This document shows positions 9,058 through 16,415 of a stretch of DNA of 64,000 nucleotides, piece after piece. Position 1 is the first letter of the stretch. Each line of letters starts with the position of its first letter. A program made the position numbers and the translations under genes. The notes under the pieces were generated by a model. That model did no database searches, was not told where the DNA came from, and worked only from the letters and a program-made list of their open reading frames with translations. Source of the stretch: Euzebya tangerina (GTDB lineage: Bacteria > Actinomycetota > Nitriliruptoria > Euzebyales > Euzebyaceae); contig NZ_PPDK01000002.1 in the NCBI RefSeq assembly GCF_003074135.1, positions 372,001 to 436,000 of the forward strand. Reading direction: 5' to 3'.

Positions 9058-9698
9058 GCCGCCCACCGGTTGTTGCCATCGACGGGCCCGCGGGTTCCGG
9101 CAAGTCCACGGCCGCCAAGGCACTTGCCGACCGGCTCGGTGTTCCCCACATCGACACGGGGGCCTACTACCGGGCAGCCGCTCTGGCGGTCATGCGAGCG
9201 GGTGTGGATCCCCAGACCGCCTCAGCTGACGCGATCTCCGACATCGTCCGAGCGGTGTCGATCGACCGCATGGGCGGGCGCACCCTGCTCGACGGGCAGG
9301 ACGTGGAGGCCGAGATCCGCGGAGAGGCCGTCACCGCCCACGTCAGCGCGGTCGCCCGCGTGCAGTCCGTCCGAGACCAGCTGCTCGCCGCCCAACAGGC
9401 GGGGATCGAGCGGGACGGCGGCGTGATCGAGGGCCGCGATGCGGCCACTCGCGTGGCACCCACGGCAGACGTCAAGGTCTGGCTGGATGCCGACGTCGAA
9501 GAGCGTGCTCGGCGGCGCGCCAGCCAGGCGGGTGAGGCCGACCGCGTCGACTTCCACGCCGACGACCTGGCCCGACGGGACAGCGCGGACGCCGCGCAGA
9601 TGGAGGTGGCCGCAGACGCGATCGTCCTGGACACCACCCGCATGGCACCGGACGAGGTCGTCGACGCCGTCGTCGAGCTCGTCACGGCTCGTCGGTGA
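9054..9698 (+). CDS. cmk: Cytidylate kinase
   Basis: Phosphorylates CMP and dCMP with ATP. The 214-residue protein begins almost directly with the P-loop GPAGSGKST (about 9-17), then the IDTGAYYRA substrate motif; the NMP-binding domain contains VIEGRDAATRVAPTADVKVWLDA, and the lid has EERARRRASQ. GTG start overlaps the aroA stop. cmk followed by der is a widely conserved order. A 181-nt repeat-bearing spacer separates it from der. Confidence 0.95.
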   Translation: MSRPPVVAIDGPAGSGKSTAAKALADRLGVPHIDTGAYYRAAALAVMRAGVDPQTASADAISDIVRAVSIDRMGGRTLLDGQDVEAEIRGEAVTAHVSAVARVQSVRDQLLAAQQAGIERDGGVIEGRDAATRVAPTADVKVWLDADVEERARRRASQAGEADRVDFHADDLARRDSADAAQMEVAADAIVLDTTRMAPDEVVDAVVELVTARR

Positions 9699-9883
9699 TG
9701 TGGTTGGGCGTGACGCGGCCCTTCGGTGACATGGTGCAGGTGGCTGCGGTCCTGCAGGCTTCGTGCACCATGTCACCTGAAGTCGTGTCACCTGAAGTCG
9801 TGTCACCTGAAGTCGTGTCACCCGAAGTCGTGTCCACTGAAGTCGTGCCACGGAAGACGTCGCGAGGAGAACCGCAACCATGA
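9695..9883 (+). CDS. Possible 62-residue coupled ORF with SPEVV pentapeptide repeats
   Basis: This frame starts on a GTG that overlaps the cmk stop (GTGA) and ends with a TGA that overlaps the der ATG (ATGA), exactly the coupling pattern used by its neighbours. The middle of the product is about five copies of SPEVV produced by the 15-nt DNA repeat; there are no charged-helix or membrane features and I recognise no family. The repeat period is a multiple of three, so the frame is preserved. No good ribosome site precedes it. It may be a genuine linker peptide, or only a spacer kept open by chance; I favour neither strongly. Confidence 0.3.
   Translation: MMWLGVTRPFGDMVQVAAVLQASCTMSPEVVSPEVVSPEVVSPEVVSTEVVPRKTSRGEPQP
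9725..9777. repeat. Perfect 14-bp inverted repeat in the cmk-der spacer
   Basis: GGTGACATGGTGCA (9725-9738) is followed after 25 nt by its exact reverse complement (9764-9777). With one bulged base the stem extends by CTTC/GAAG. The right arm is also the first unit of the tandem repeat that follows, so the left arm can alternatively pair with each downstream unit. A transcript would fold into a strong hairpin; there is no T-tract, so a simple intrinsic terminator is unlikely. Confidence 0.8.
9771..9856. repeat. 15-nt tandem repeat, six decaying units
   Basis: The unit TGTCACCTGAAGTCG recurs with exact 15-nt spacing at 9771, 9786, 9801 and 9816 (one substitution), then degenerates at 9831 (TGTCCAC) and 9846 (TGCCACG). 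It lies wholly in the spacer between cmk and der. Too short and spacer-free for CRISPR. Confidence 0.9.
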
Positions 9884-11277
9884 GTCGGTGGCAAGCCAGG
9901 ACAACCGGCGGCGCTCGCGTCGCCATCGTCGGACGGCCAAACGTGGGGAAGTCCACCCTGGTCAACCGCATCGCCGGACGACGGGACGCCATCGTGCAGG
10001 AGAAGCCCGGAGTGACCCGGGACCGTTCGACCCACGCCGCGGAGTGGATCGGCCGCGACTTCACCCTGATCGACACCGGCGGGTGGACACCCGGCTGGGC
10101 GCCGGACCGGACCACGATGGACGAACTGGTCAGCCTCCAGGCCGAGATCGCGACGACCGAGGCCGACCTGGTCCTGTTCGTGGTCGACGCCACCGTCGGC
10201 ATCACCTCCGAGGACGAGGCCGTCGCCAAGTGGCTGCGCACCTCCGGCATCCCGGTGATGCTCATCGCCAACAAGGCGGACACGCTCAGCGAGGTCGAGA
10301 CGGCGTCGGTGCTCGGCGAGCTCTACGCGCTGGGCCTGGGTGACCCGACCACGATGTCGGCCCTCCACGGACACGGCTCGGGTGACCTGCTGGATGAGGT
10401 GGTGACGCGGCTGCGCGACAGCGGGGCGTTCGACCGTCCCCCGGAGACCGACGACGGGGTCCCCGGGATCGCGCTGATCGGTCGGCCCAACGTCGGCAAG
10501 TCGAGCCTGTTCAACCGGCTGGTCGGCCAGGACCGCGTGATCGTCGACGAGGTCCCTGGTACCACCCGCGACCCGATCGACACGCTGCTGGACGTCCAGC
10601 GCGACGACGGGGAGGTCCGCACATACCGCTTCATCGACACCGCCGGACTGCGCAAGAAGACGGCCAAGCTCGACTCGACGGAGTTCTACTCCACTGTCAG
10701 GACCCGCAAGACCCTGGAGCGGGCCTCGGTTGCCCTTCTGCTCCTCGACAGCGCCCAGAGCATCGGCGAGCAGGAGCAGCGGCTGGCTCGCGAGATCATC
10801 GACTCCGGCCGGGCTGTCGTGCTGGTCCAGAACAAGTGGGACTTGGTTGACACCGACCGACGGCTGGCCATCGCCAAGGAACGGGATCGGCTGCTGCAGT
10901 TCCTCGACTTCGCCCCGACGCGCCGCATCTCGGCGCTGACCGGACGGAGCGTCAGCAAGCTCTTCGGCGATATCGACCGAGTCCTCGACGCGTGGAACTT
11001 CCGCGTTCCGACCGGTCGTCTGAACCAGTGGCTGTCCGATGCGGTAGCCGCCACGCCGCCGCCGCTCGGCCGCAATCATCGACCGGTCAAGATCCGCTAC
11101 GTGACCCAGGTCGACACCCAGCCGCCCCGGTTCAAGCTGTTCACCAACCAGCGCCTCGAGCCCGCGTACCTGCGCTACCTGGAGCGTCGGCTGCGCGAGC
11201 GGTTCGGGTTCGACGGCACCCCGTTGCGGCTGGACACCGCGATCCGGACCAACTGGGAGGACCGCGACCCGACCTGA
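9880..11277 (+). CDS. der: Ribosome biogenesis GTPase Der (EngA)
   Basis: Double-GTPase required for 50S subunit assembly. 465 residues with two tandem G domains: GRPNVGKST near 20 with DTGGW switch II and NKAD, and GRPNVGKSS near 205 with DTAGLRKK and NKWD; a KH-like domain follows (about 350-450, ending [20 protein letters not shown]). GAGGAGAA 10 nt upstream of the ATG is a good ribosome site, so it can be initiated independently of the repeat ORF before it. Last gene of the long forward run; it is convergent with the next gene with only 23 nt between. Confidence 0.96.
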   Translation: MSRWQARTTGGARVAIVGRPNVGKSTLVNRIAGRRDAIVQEKPGVTRDRSTHAAEWIGRDFTLIDTGGWTPGWAPDRTTMDELVSLQAEIATTEADLVLFVVDATVGITSEDEAVAKWLRTSGIPVMLIANKADTLSEVETASVLGELYALGLGDPTTMSALHGHGSGDLLDEVVTRLRDSGAFDRPPETDDGVPGIALIGRPNVGKSSLFNRLVGQDRVIVDEVPGTTRDPIDTLLDVQRDDGEVRTYRFIDTAGLRKKTAKLDSTEFYSTVRTRKTLERASVALLLLDSAQSIGEQEQRLAREIIDSGRAVVLVQNKWDLVDTDRRLAIAKERDRLLQFLDFAPTRRISALTGRSVSKLFGDIDRVLDAWNFRVPTGRLNQWLSDAVAATPPPLGRNHRPVKIRYVTQVDTQPPRFKLFTNQRLEPAYLRYLERRLRERFGFDGTPLRLDTAIRTNWEDRDPT

Positions 11278-11300
11278 GCGGTGAGGCCGGGCTGGGCTGG

Positions 11301-12083
11301 TTACTCGTCCACCGGTGCGGCGGGGTCGACCGGGCAGCCAGGTGTCCCGTTCCACAGCAGTCGTGGGACGCTGTCGTCGGCGGTCTCCGAGGCGGCCATG
11401 GTGACCCCGCCCTGCGTCTCGACCGGAGAGACGGCCGCAAGCGTCAGGACGAGCGGACGCCCGGGTGCGAATCCCTGGGTGAAGTACTGCTGGTAGCCCG
11501 CAGTGATGTCCAGCGTCACCGTTCCGGTGGTCTCGAACAGGGCGGTTGCCATCGGGGTCTGCGTGGCCCGCAGGTCGCCGTCGATCGCCTGGTTGTCGAC
11601 CACACCGACCGGGTCGTCGATGGTTGAGGCATACACCCCGACCTCCGTCGCCGATGCCACCTCTACCGCCGTCAGATTCAGGTTCATCAAGGCCATGCAC
11701 GCCGGGGCGCCGGGCGGGATCTCGAACGCGATGACGGCGGAGTCTGCCGGGTCGTCGGAGAGCACCAGCACGGGCTGATCGACGTCTGCCACGATGTCGT
11801 TGACGAAGAAGTCGGCAACCGGTGTGGCCGCCCCGTCGGTCACGGGACCGGTCGGAGGCTCGAGGGTCTCGGGCGCCAACTCGGCGTCCGGGATGTCGAG
11901 CGCGTCCTCGTCTTCCTCCGGCTCGTCTTCCGTCTCCGGCGCGAGGATCGAGCCACTCGCGTCGAACTCGATCATCTCACCAGCCGCCTCACCCAATCGG
12001 GGGAGTGCGTAGTTGACAACAGCCAGCAGGCCGATGATGGCCAGCGGCCAGCGCAGAATCGTCCAGACACGGGCAAAGGTCAT
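11301..12083 (-). CDS. Signal-anchored hypothetical exported protein
   Basis: I do not recognise a characterised family. The 260-residue product starts with a short basic segment and a hydrophobic helix (about 12-28, WPLAIIGLLAVVNYALP), then an acidic linker (residues 45-75, many Asp/Glu), then a beta-rich domain whose pattern (AVIAFEIPPGAPACMALMN, later LDITAGYQQYF) resembles DNRLRE-type extracellular beta-sandwich domains. Likely exported and membrane-tethered, with the bulk outside. The ATG was chosen because upstream extension loses the signal sequence. It lies 11 nt behind a small zinc-ribbon gene and is probably co-transcribed with it. Confidence 0.7.
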   Translation of the reverse strand: MTFARVWTILRWPLAIIGLLAVVNYALPRLGEAAGEMIEFDASGSILAPETEDEPEEDEDALDIPDAELAPETLEPPTGPVTDGAATPVADFFVNDIVADVDQPVLVLSDDPADSAVIAFEIPPGAPACMALMNLNLTAVEVASATEVGVYASTIDDPVGVVDNQAIDGDLRATQTPMATALFETTGTVTLDITAGYQQYFTQGFAPGRPLVLTLAAVSPVETQGGVTMAASETADDSVPRLLWNGTPGCPVDPAAPVDE

Positions 12084-12094
12084 GGGCAGTGATG

Positions 12095-12265
12095 CTAACC
12101 GGAGCCTGGCGCCGTCACCGTCACGTGCTGTCGACACCATGGACAGGGAAGTCGTCCGATCACGGGCGTGATCGTGAAGTCGACCCGGGCCCGCATGACC
12201 TTGGTGCACGCCGGGCATGGGGCGAACATCGGGACCGATTGCAGGGGAGGACGGTTTCGACTCAT
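12095..12265 (-). CDS. 56-residue zinc-ribbon protein
   Basis: A small reading frame overlooked by a 60-residue cutoff. It encodes two CPxC knuckles (APCPACTK at about 17-20 and LPCPWCRQ at about 41-44) spaced as in a zinc ribbon, joined by a beta-like segment (VMRARVDFTITPVIGR). The start is supported by a TACGGT -10 element placed 8 nt before the ATG, the same leaderless arrangement seen at many genes here. No named family is recognised; it may bind nucleic acid or be a small accessory factor. It sits just upstream of the exported-protein gene on the same strand and diverges from the DUF445 gene. Confidence 0.65.
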   Translation of the reverse strand: MSRNRPPLQSVPMFAPCPACTKVMRARVDFTITPVIGRLPCPWCRQHVTVTAPGSG

Positions 12266-12273
12266 CACACGGG

Positions 12274-12279
12274 ACCGTA
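12274..12279 (-). promoter_or_regulatory. Leaderless-type -10 (TACGGT) for zinc-ribbon gene
   Basis: Hexamer TACGGT on the reverse strand ends 8 nt before the ATG; a start site 6-8 nt downstream would coincide with the start codon. Confidence 0.45.
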
Positions 12280-12332
12280 GGGCCGGGGTGCGACACCGGC
12301 TTCACGGCGGTACGACGTGCCCGGCGGAGCGT

Positions 12333-12338
12333 TAGGCT
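12333..12338 (+). promoter_or_regulatory. Leaderless-type -10 (TAGGCT) for DUF445 gene
   Basis: TAGGCT ends 7 nt before the GTG chosen as start and supports that start over an upstream in-frame codon. Confidence 0.5.
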
Positions 12339-12345
12339 CCGGGCG

Positions 12346-13632
12346 GTGAGCACCACCGCCACCACCGCCCCGGTCGGCAGCAGCGCCGCCGCGGAGTCCG
12401 AGCGCCGTGCCGACCTGGCGCGGATGAAGCAACGCGCCACCGGGCTTCTGGTGCTGGTCGCGGCGGCGTGGCTGATCTTGCTGATCACCACCGAGGACGT
12501 GGGTTGGGCCGGCTACGCCATCGCGGCCGCCGAGGCCGGCATGGTGGGTGGCCTGGCCGACTGGTTCGCCGTCACCGCGGTGTTCCGGCATCCGCTCGGG
12601 TTGCCGATCCCCCACACCGCGGTCGTCGCCGCCCGCAAGGACCAGTTCGGAGAGACCCTCGGTCAGTTCGTCCAGGAGAACTTCCTGGCACCGGAGGTCG
12701 TGGGGGAGCAGCTGCGGCGCGCGGACATCGCCCGGCGCCTGGGTGCGGTCCTCGTGGTGCCCGACACCGCGGAGACGGTGGCCGGGCACGTCGCCGAGTT
12801 CCTCGGCCGGGTTGCCCGCAACGCCCGGGACGACGACGCCATCAGCCTGATCGAGACCGAGGTCCGCAGGCGGCTCAACACCCTGGACGTCGCGCCCACG
12901 GTCGGACGGTTCCTGGAGGTGCTGACCGTCGGTGGTCACCATGAGGAGCTGCTGGACGAGCTGCTGGGGGTGCTGGACACCTTCCTGCTCGAGTCAGAGC
13001 CGGCGCTGCGAGACCGCTTCGTCGCCGACGCGCCGTGGTGGCTCCCCGAACCCATCGACGACGTGATCTTCCAGCGGCTCTTCACCGGTGTGCGCAACAT
13101 CCTTGCTGGCGCCGCGACACCGGGGGAGGACGGCGACGGCGTCCGGGAGCAGATCCACGCCTCGGTCGACGACTTCGTCACCCGGCTGCGTTACGACCCG
13201 GTCTTGATCCAGCGAGCCGAGGAGCTGAAGCAGGATCTTCTGCAGAGCGAGCAGGTCAGGCAGTGGGTCTCTGCCGTCTGGGAGGAGATCAAGGGCCGGC
13301 TACAGGCCGAGGCGGCCCAGCCGGAGTCGGTGCTCCGTGCCCGGCTGACCAGCGGTGTCGTGTCCGCGGGGCAGCGGCTGGTGGACGACGACGCCACGGC
13401 CGACCGGGTCAACCAGCTGGCGGTCCAGGCGGCTCGGGCGGGTGCGGAGCAGTTCAAGGACGAACTGGCCGCCCTGGTCTCGGAGACCGTGTCCCGCTGG
13501 GACAGCGAGGAGACCAGCGACCGTCTGGAGCTGCTGCTCGGCCGTGACCTGCAGTTCATCCGGATCAACGGGACGGTCGTCGGCGCTGCCGCCGGCCTGG
13601 TGATCCACCTGGTGTCCCAACTCACGGGCTGA
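12346..13632 (+). CDS. DUF445 family membrane protein
   Basis: A 428-residue member of the DUF445 (YjiN/YheB-like) family of unknown function. After about 30 polar residues there are two N-terminal transmembrane helices (ATGLLVLVAAAWLILLI and the segment around AAAEAGMVGGLADWFAV), where GGLADWFAVTAVFRHP is the family hallmark. The long remainder is helical and charged, probably cytoplasmic coiled-coil-like, and a hydrophobic C-terminal helix (VGAAAGLVIHLVSQL) may return to the membrane. Start GTG chosen because of the -10 element 7 nt upstream; an upstream in-frame start would add 43 residues of low-quality sequence. Convergent with tRNA-Pro. Confidence 0.88.
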   Translation: MSTTATTAPVGSSAAAESERRADLARMKQRATGLLVLVAAAWLILLITTEDVGWAGYAIAAAEAGMVGGLADWFAVTAVFRHPLGLPIPHTAVVAARKDQFGETLGQFVQENFLAPEVVGEQLRRADIARRLGAVLVVPDTAETVAGHVAEFLGRVARNARDDDAISLIETEVRRRLNTLDVAPTVGRFLEVLTVGGHHEELLDELLGVLDTFLLESEPALRDRFVADAPWWLPEPIDDVIFQRLFTGVRNILAGAATPGEDGDGVREQIHASVDDFVTRLRYDPVLIQRAEELKQDLLQSEQVRQWVSAVWEEIKGRLQAEAAQPESVLRARLTSGVVSAGQRLVDDDATADRVNQLAVQAARAGAEQFKDELAALVSETVSRWDSEETSDRLELLLGRDLQFIRINGTVVGAAAGLVIHLVSQLTG

Positions 13633-13643
13633 GAGACGCGGAC

Positions 13644-13667
13644 GGCCGCCCGCTGATGGGGGCGGCC
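13644..13667. terminator. Hairpin between DUF445 gene and tRNA-Pro
   Basis: GGCCGCCC, 8-nt loop, GGGCGGCC: perfect 8-bp GC stem in the space where two convergent transcription units end. No T-run on either side, so it would be an atypical bidirectional terminator. Confidence 0.5.
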
Positions 13668-13695
13668 GAGTCGGGTCGCAGGTGCGACGATGTGG

Positions 13696-13769
13696 TCGGG
13701 ACGAGAGGATTTGAACCTCCGATCTCTTGTCCCCCAGACAAGCGCCTTGCCAAACTAGGCCACGTCCCG
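13696..13769 (-). tRNA. tRNA-Pro (anticodon GGG)
   Basis: Read on the reverse strand it folds fully: 7-bp acceptor CGGGACG/CGTCCCG with discriminator A, D arm GCCT/AGGC, anticodon arm CTTGT-CTGGGGG-ACAAG, 5-nt variable loop, T arm with TTCAAAT loop. Loop bases 34-36 are GGG, reading CCC/CCU. CCA is not encoded. A reverse TACGCT -10 lies about 12 nt upstream. Confidence 0.95.
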
Positions 13770-13781
13770 GTGGGGACGGGA

Positions 13782-13787
13782 AAGCGT
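13782..13787 (-). promoter_or_regulatory. -10 (TACGCT) for tRNA-Pro
   Basis: TACGCT on the reverse strand, 12 nt before the first tRNA base. Confidence 0.45.
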
Positions 13788-13791
13788 ACCC

Positions 13792-14676
13792 ATGCCAACT
13801 CCAGACCGCACACCGGGGACCCCGCCGACGGCGGGGCCGCCGGGCGAGCACTCCCCGCCGCACCCGCCGAGCCAGGGCCCTGGACCGGGGCCGGGGTACC
13901 CGCCGAGACAACACGGCTCCCCACCGGGACAGCAAGGCTCCCCACCGGGACAGCAGGGCTCCCCAGCATGGCAGCAAGGCTCTCCGCCGGGACGGCAAGG
14001 TTCCCCAACCGGGTATCAGGGCTCCCCACCGGGGTACGCAAGCTTCCCCGCGGGGCAGCAAGGTTCCCCAGCCGGGCCGTACGCGGGCCCCGTCGGCCCG
14101 GCGGGCCACCCCGGCTACGCCGACCATCCCGGCTACGCCGGCCATCCGGGCCCTCCCGCCTACCCTGCCGTCCAGCCCGCCCACTGGTCCGGCGCGCGCA
14201 TGTTCTTCATCACCTTCGGGTTCGCCGTGCTCGCCGGCGTCGTGGTCGGCGCCGTCACGGGTGCCCTCGTCGGCGGTGGTCTCGGCGCACTCTTCGGCGC
14301 CGGGGTCAACGAGTTCGGTCAACTCGGGGCGCCGACCCCATCACCCACCGAATCGGTCGCGGTCGCGCTCGTCTTCGGCATCATGATCGGCGGGTTCGTG
14401 GGTTTCGGTCTGTCCCTGTTCTACGGCGCGATGGCCGCAGGACTGGCCACGGGCCTGCACACCCGCCTGTCAGCGGGCACGGCCGGCCTGATCGCGGCCG
14501 GCGTTCCCAGCCTGATCTTCGGTCTGTGGTCCCTCAGCGGCTTCGGCACCGACCCGATCCAGGCCGGCGTCACCGTCGCCGTCATCGGCATCACGATCAT
14601 GTTCCTCCCGCTCTTCCTCGTCACGTTCAGCACGATCCGCCGGTCCCAGCGGGCCGCAGCTGGCATCCCTGGCTGA
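13792..14676 (+). CDS. Membrane protein with Pro/Gly/Gln-rich repetitive N terminus
   Basis: A 294-residue hypothetical protein. Residues 1-130 are disordered and built largely from a heptad-like PPGQQGS repeat followed by HPGYA repeats; the rest contains about four hydrophobic helices (ARMFFITFGFAVLAGVVVGA; AVALVFGIMIGGFVGFGL; a Gly-rich segment; VAVIGITIMFLPLFLV). Such Pro/Gly-rich tails on small actinobacterial membrane proteins are common, but I know no function. It starts 22 nt beyond tRNA-Pro, reading away from it, and ends just before the CDP-alcohol phosphatidyltransferase, which has its own promoter. Confidence 0.75.
   Translation: MPTPDRTPGTPPTAGPPGEHSPPHPPSQGPGPGPGYPPRQHGSPPGQQGSPPGQQGSPAWQQGSPPGRQGSPTGYQGSPPGYASFPAGQQGSPAGPYAGPVGPAGHPGYADHPGYAGHPGPPAYPAVQPAHWSGARMFFITFGFAVLAGVVVGAVTGALVGGGLGALFGAGVNEFGQLGAPTPSPTESVAVALVFGIMIGGFVGFGLSLFYGAMAAGLATGLHTRLSAGTAGLIAAGVPSLIFGLWSLSGFGTDPIQAGVTVAVIGITIMFLPLFLVTFSTIRRSQRAAAGIPG
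13914..14076 (+). repeat. 21-nt coding repeat (PPGQQGS units)
   Basis: About seven units of roughly CTCCCCACCGGGACAGCAAGG with increasing divergence. The 13-mer GCAAGGTTCCCCA occurs at 13995 and 14058 and reappears, inverted, in the intergenic repeat near 48.4 kb. Confidence 0.8.
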
Positions 14677-14688
14677 CACCCGGCGTCC

Positions 14689-14694
14689 TACACT
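14689..14694 (+). promoter_or_regulatory. Leaderless-type -10 (TACACT)
   Basis: TACACT ends 8 nt before the ATG of the CDP-alcohol phosphatidyltransferase and supports that start against a much longer open frame. Confidence 0.5.
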
Positions 14695-14702
14695 CGGCCG
14701 CC

Positions 14703-15365
14703 ATGGTGCGACTGTTCGATGCCGGGTTGCAGGAGGACCAGCCCGTCGTCGTCCACGACAAGGTCTGGACCGTCGCGAACGGCATCACCTTCGTCCGGCT
14801 GCTCGGACTGCCGCTCTTCGTGTGGCTCATGCTCGGTCCGCAGGCCTACGGCATGGCCTTTCTCACCCTGGCCGTGGTCGGCGCAACCGACTGGGTCGAT
14901 GGGTACGTCGCCCGACGGTTCGACCAGGTCACGCGGCTCGGCAAGCTGATCGACCCGCTCATCGACCGGGCACTCCTGGCGACCGCGGGCCTGACCCTGG
15001 CCGCCGTCGGGTTCCTGTCGTGGTGGATCATCGCGGCCATCCTGTTCCGGGATGTCCTGTTGCTCGGCGGCGCGCTCGTCGTCTTCGGCACGAACCCGGA
15101 GATCCCCGTCACCCGCCTCGGGAAGTTCGCGACCGCCAGCCTGCTGATCGGCGTCCCGGCCTTCCTCCTGGCGGGCATGGACTGGGGTGGCGCTGCCGCG
15201 TTCGGCGTCGTCGGGTGGGCCGCCACCGCCGTTGGGCTGGTCAGCTACTACGCTGCAGGGGCCCAGTATGCCAAGATCGCCCACGGCATGACCGGCCCCG
15301 ACCAGCGCCAGCCCGACCAGCACCAGCCCGACCAGCACCAGCCCGACCAGCAGGAGACCCCGTGA
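14703..15365 (+). CDS. CDP-alcohol phosphatidyltransferase (PgsA/cardiolipin synthase type)
   Basis: Integral membrane enzyme moving a phosphatidyl group from CDP-diacylglycerol to an alcohol acceptor. The 220-residue protein holds the whole family signature D-x2-D-G-x2-A-R-x8-G-x3-D-x3-D as DWVDGYVARRFDQVTRLGKL followed by IDPLID, within about six hydrophobic helices. The last 20 residues are a polar tail of QPDQH repeats encoded by a 15-nt DNA repeat. In mycobacteria a pgsA-like gene also lies near gcvH and garA, which supports orthology with that neighbourhood; whether the acceptor is glycerol-phosphate or phosphatidylglycerol is open. Overlaps gcvH by GTGA. Confidence 0.88.
   Translation: MVRLFDAGLQEDQPVVVHDKVWTVANGITFVRLLGLPLFVWLMLGPQAYGMAFLTLAVVGATDWVDGYVARRFDQVTRLGKLIDPLIDRALLATAGLTLAAVGFLSWWIIAAILFRDVLLLGGALVVFGTNPEIPVTRLGKFATASLLIGVPAFLLAGMDWGGAAAFGVVGWAATAVGLVSYYAAGAQYAKIAHGMTGPDQRQPDQHQPDQHQPDQQETP
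15309..15353 (+). repeat. 15-nt coding repeat at gene end (QPDQH)
   Basis: CAGCCCGACCAGCAC three times in tandem (15309, 15324, 15339, last unit diverging in its final codon). Confidence 0.85.
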
Positions 15366-15739
15366 ACCCCGAAGACCTCGCCTACACCTCTGAACACGAG
15401 TGGCTGCGCATCGACGGCAACCGCATCACGGTCGGCATCACCGACTACGCCCAAGAGGCGCTGGGCGATGTCGTCTACGTGGACCTGCCCGCGACCGGGA
15501 CCGAGGTCGAGGCCGGCCAGCCGTTCGGTGAGGTCGAGTCCACCAAGAGCGTGAGTGACCTCTTCGCGCCGGTCTCCGGCACGATCGTGGAGCGCAACAG
15601 CGCGCTCGAGTCCAGCCCCGAACTGGTCAACTCCGATCCGTACGGGGACGGCTGGATGGTGGTCCTCGAGGTCTCGGACGACGCCGAACCGGAGACGATG
15701 GGTGCCGCCGACTACACCGCGATGGTGGAGGACGCGTAG
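15362..15739 (+). CDS. gcvH: Glycine cleavage system H protein
   Basis: Carries the aminomethyl group on a lipoyl arm between the P, T and L proteins of glycine decarboxylation. The 125-residue protein starts NPEDLAYTSEHEWLRI, the usual H-protein beginning, and contains the lipoylation site Lys in GEVESTKSVSDLFAPV near residue 62. GTG start overlaps the preceding stop. No gcvP or gcvT is in the window. A lipoate-protein ligase encoded near 55.4 kb could modify it. gcvH followed by an FHA protein is the conserved mycobacterial order. Confidence 0.96.
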   Translation: MNPEDLAYTSEHEWLRIDGNRITVGITDYAQEALGDVVYVDLPATGTEVEAGQPFGEVESTKSVSDLFAPVSGTIVERNSALESSPELVNSDPYGDGWMVVLEVSDDAEPETMGAADYTAMVEDA

Positions 15740-15886
15740 CCCGCTGAGGGCGAGAACCCACGGGCGCTGGGCCCGGGCAGGCTTCGCGCGCGCCATCACA
15801 CCCCGCTGCTACGCTGCACCTCCAGCCGGGTTCTGGCCCGGACACCGCGCATGGGGCGCCGCCCCGACTGACCCTCCGGATCCTCG

Positions 15887-16408
15887 GTGAGACCGCAGAT
15901 GTACTGCACCCAATGTGGCAACAAGAACCCCGACGGCGCGAAGTTCTGCGCCCAGTGCGGGTCTGCCCTGGGCGCATCGGCAGACGCCACCACCGGCATG
16001 CTGCCGACCAGCGTCGAGGACCTCACGCCCGACTCCGGCCCCCGGGTCGACGACGGCACGATCCGCCAGGAGCTCTCACCCGGCACCGCCCTGCTGATCA
16101 GCGTCCGCGGGCCGAACGTCGGGGCACGGTTCCTGCTTGACAAGGCCGTGGTCACGGTCGGCCGTCACCCCGACTCGGACATCTTCCTCGATGACATCAC
16201 CGTCTCGCGTCGCCATGCCGAGTTTCGTCGGACCGAGACGACCTTCGCCGTGGTGGATGCCGGCTCGCTCAACGGGACCTACATCAACGGCTCCCGGTCG
16301 GACGAGAAGGCGCTGGCCCACGGCGACAACGTCCAGGTCGGCAAGTTCCGCCTGCAGGCCGTGATCCCCGCACCCGCCGACGACGCACCACAACCGGACC
16401 GGGCGTAG
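15887..16408 (+). CDS. garA: GarA/OdhI-like FHA protein with N-terminal zinc ribbon
   Basis: In mycobacteria GarA binds and regulates 2-oxoglutarate dehydrogenase and glutamate enzymes, switched by PknB/PknG phosphorylation. The FHA domain (about 68-160) is very close to GarA: GRHPDSDIFLDDITVSRRHA, then DAGSLNGTYIN and GDNVQVGKFRL. Unlike mycobacterial GarA the N terminus is a CxxC-x12-CxxC zinc ribbon (YCTQCGNKNPDGAKFCAQCG) and no ETTS phospho-motif is seen; the nearest candidate is DATTG near residue 37. Start may be the GTG or the ATG four codons later. Position between gcvH and merR supports the name; the ribbon is an unusual addition. Confidence 0.85.
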   Translation: MRPQMYCTQCGNKNPDGAKFCAQCGSALGASADATTGMLPTSVEDLTPDSGPRVDDGTIRQELSPGTALLISVRGPNVGARFLLDKAVVTVGRHPDSDIFLDDITVSRRHAEFRRTETTFAVVDAGSLNGTYINGSRSDEKALAHGDNVQVGKFRLQAVIPAPADDAPQPDRA

Positions 16409-16415
16409 CGCGACG

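Noticed and set aside
7702-9123. 473-residue reverse frame opposite aroA
   Set aside because: Shadow of aroA; no start context or domain.
9771-9856. CRISPR-like array
   Set aside because: Units are 15 nt in direct contact, with no spacers and no cas genes.
9682-11700. 672-residue reverse frame opposite der, with TTSGD repeats
   Set aside because: der has all GTPase motifs; the reverse frame's repeat only mirrors the 15-nt tandem array.
15240-15361. Glycine riboswitch before gcvH
   Set aside because: The upstream gene overlaps the gcvH start, leaving no leader.
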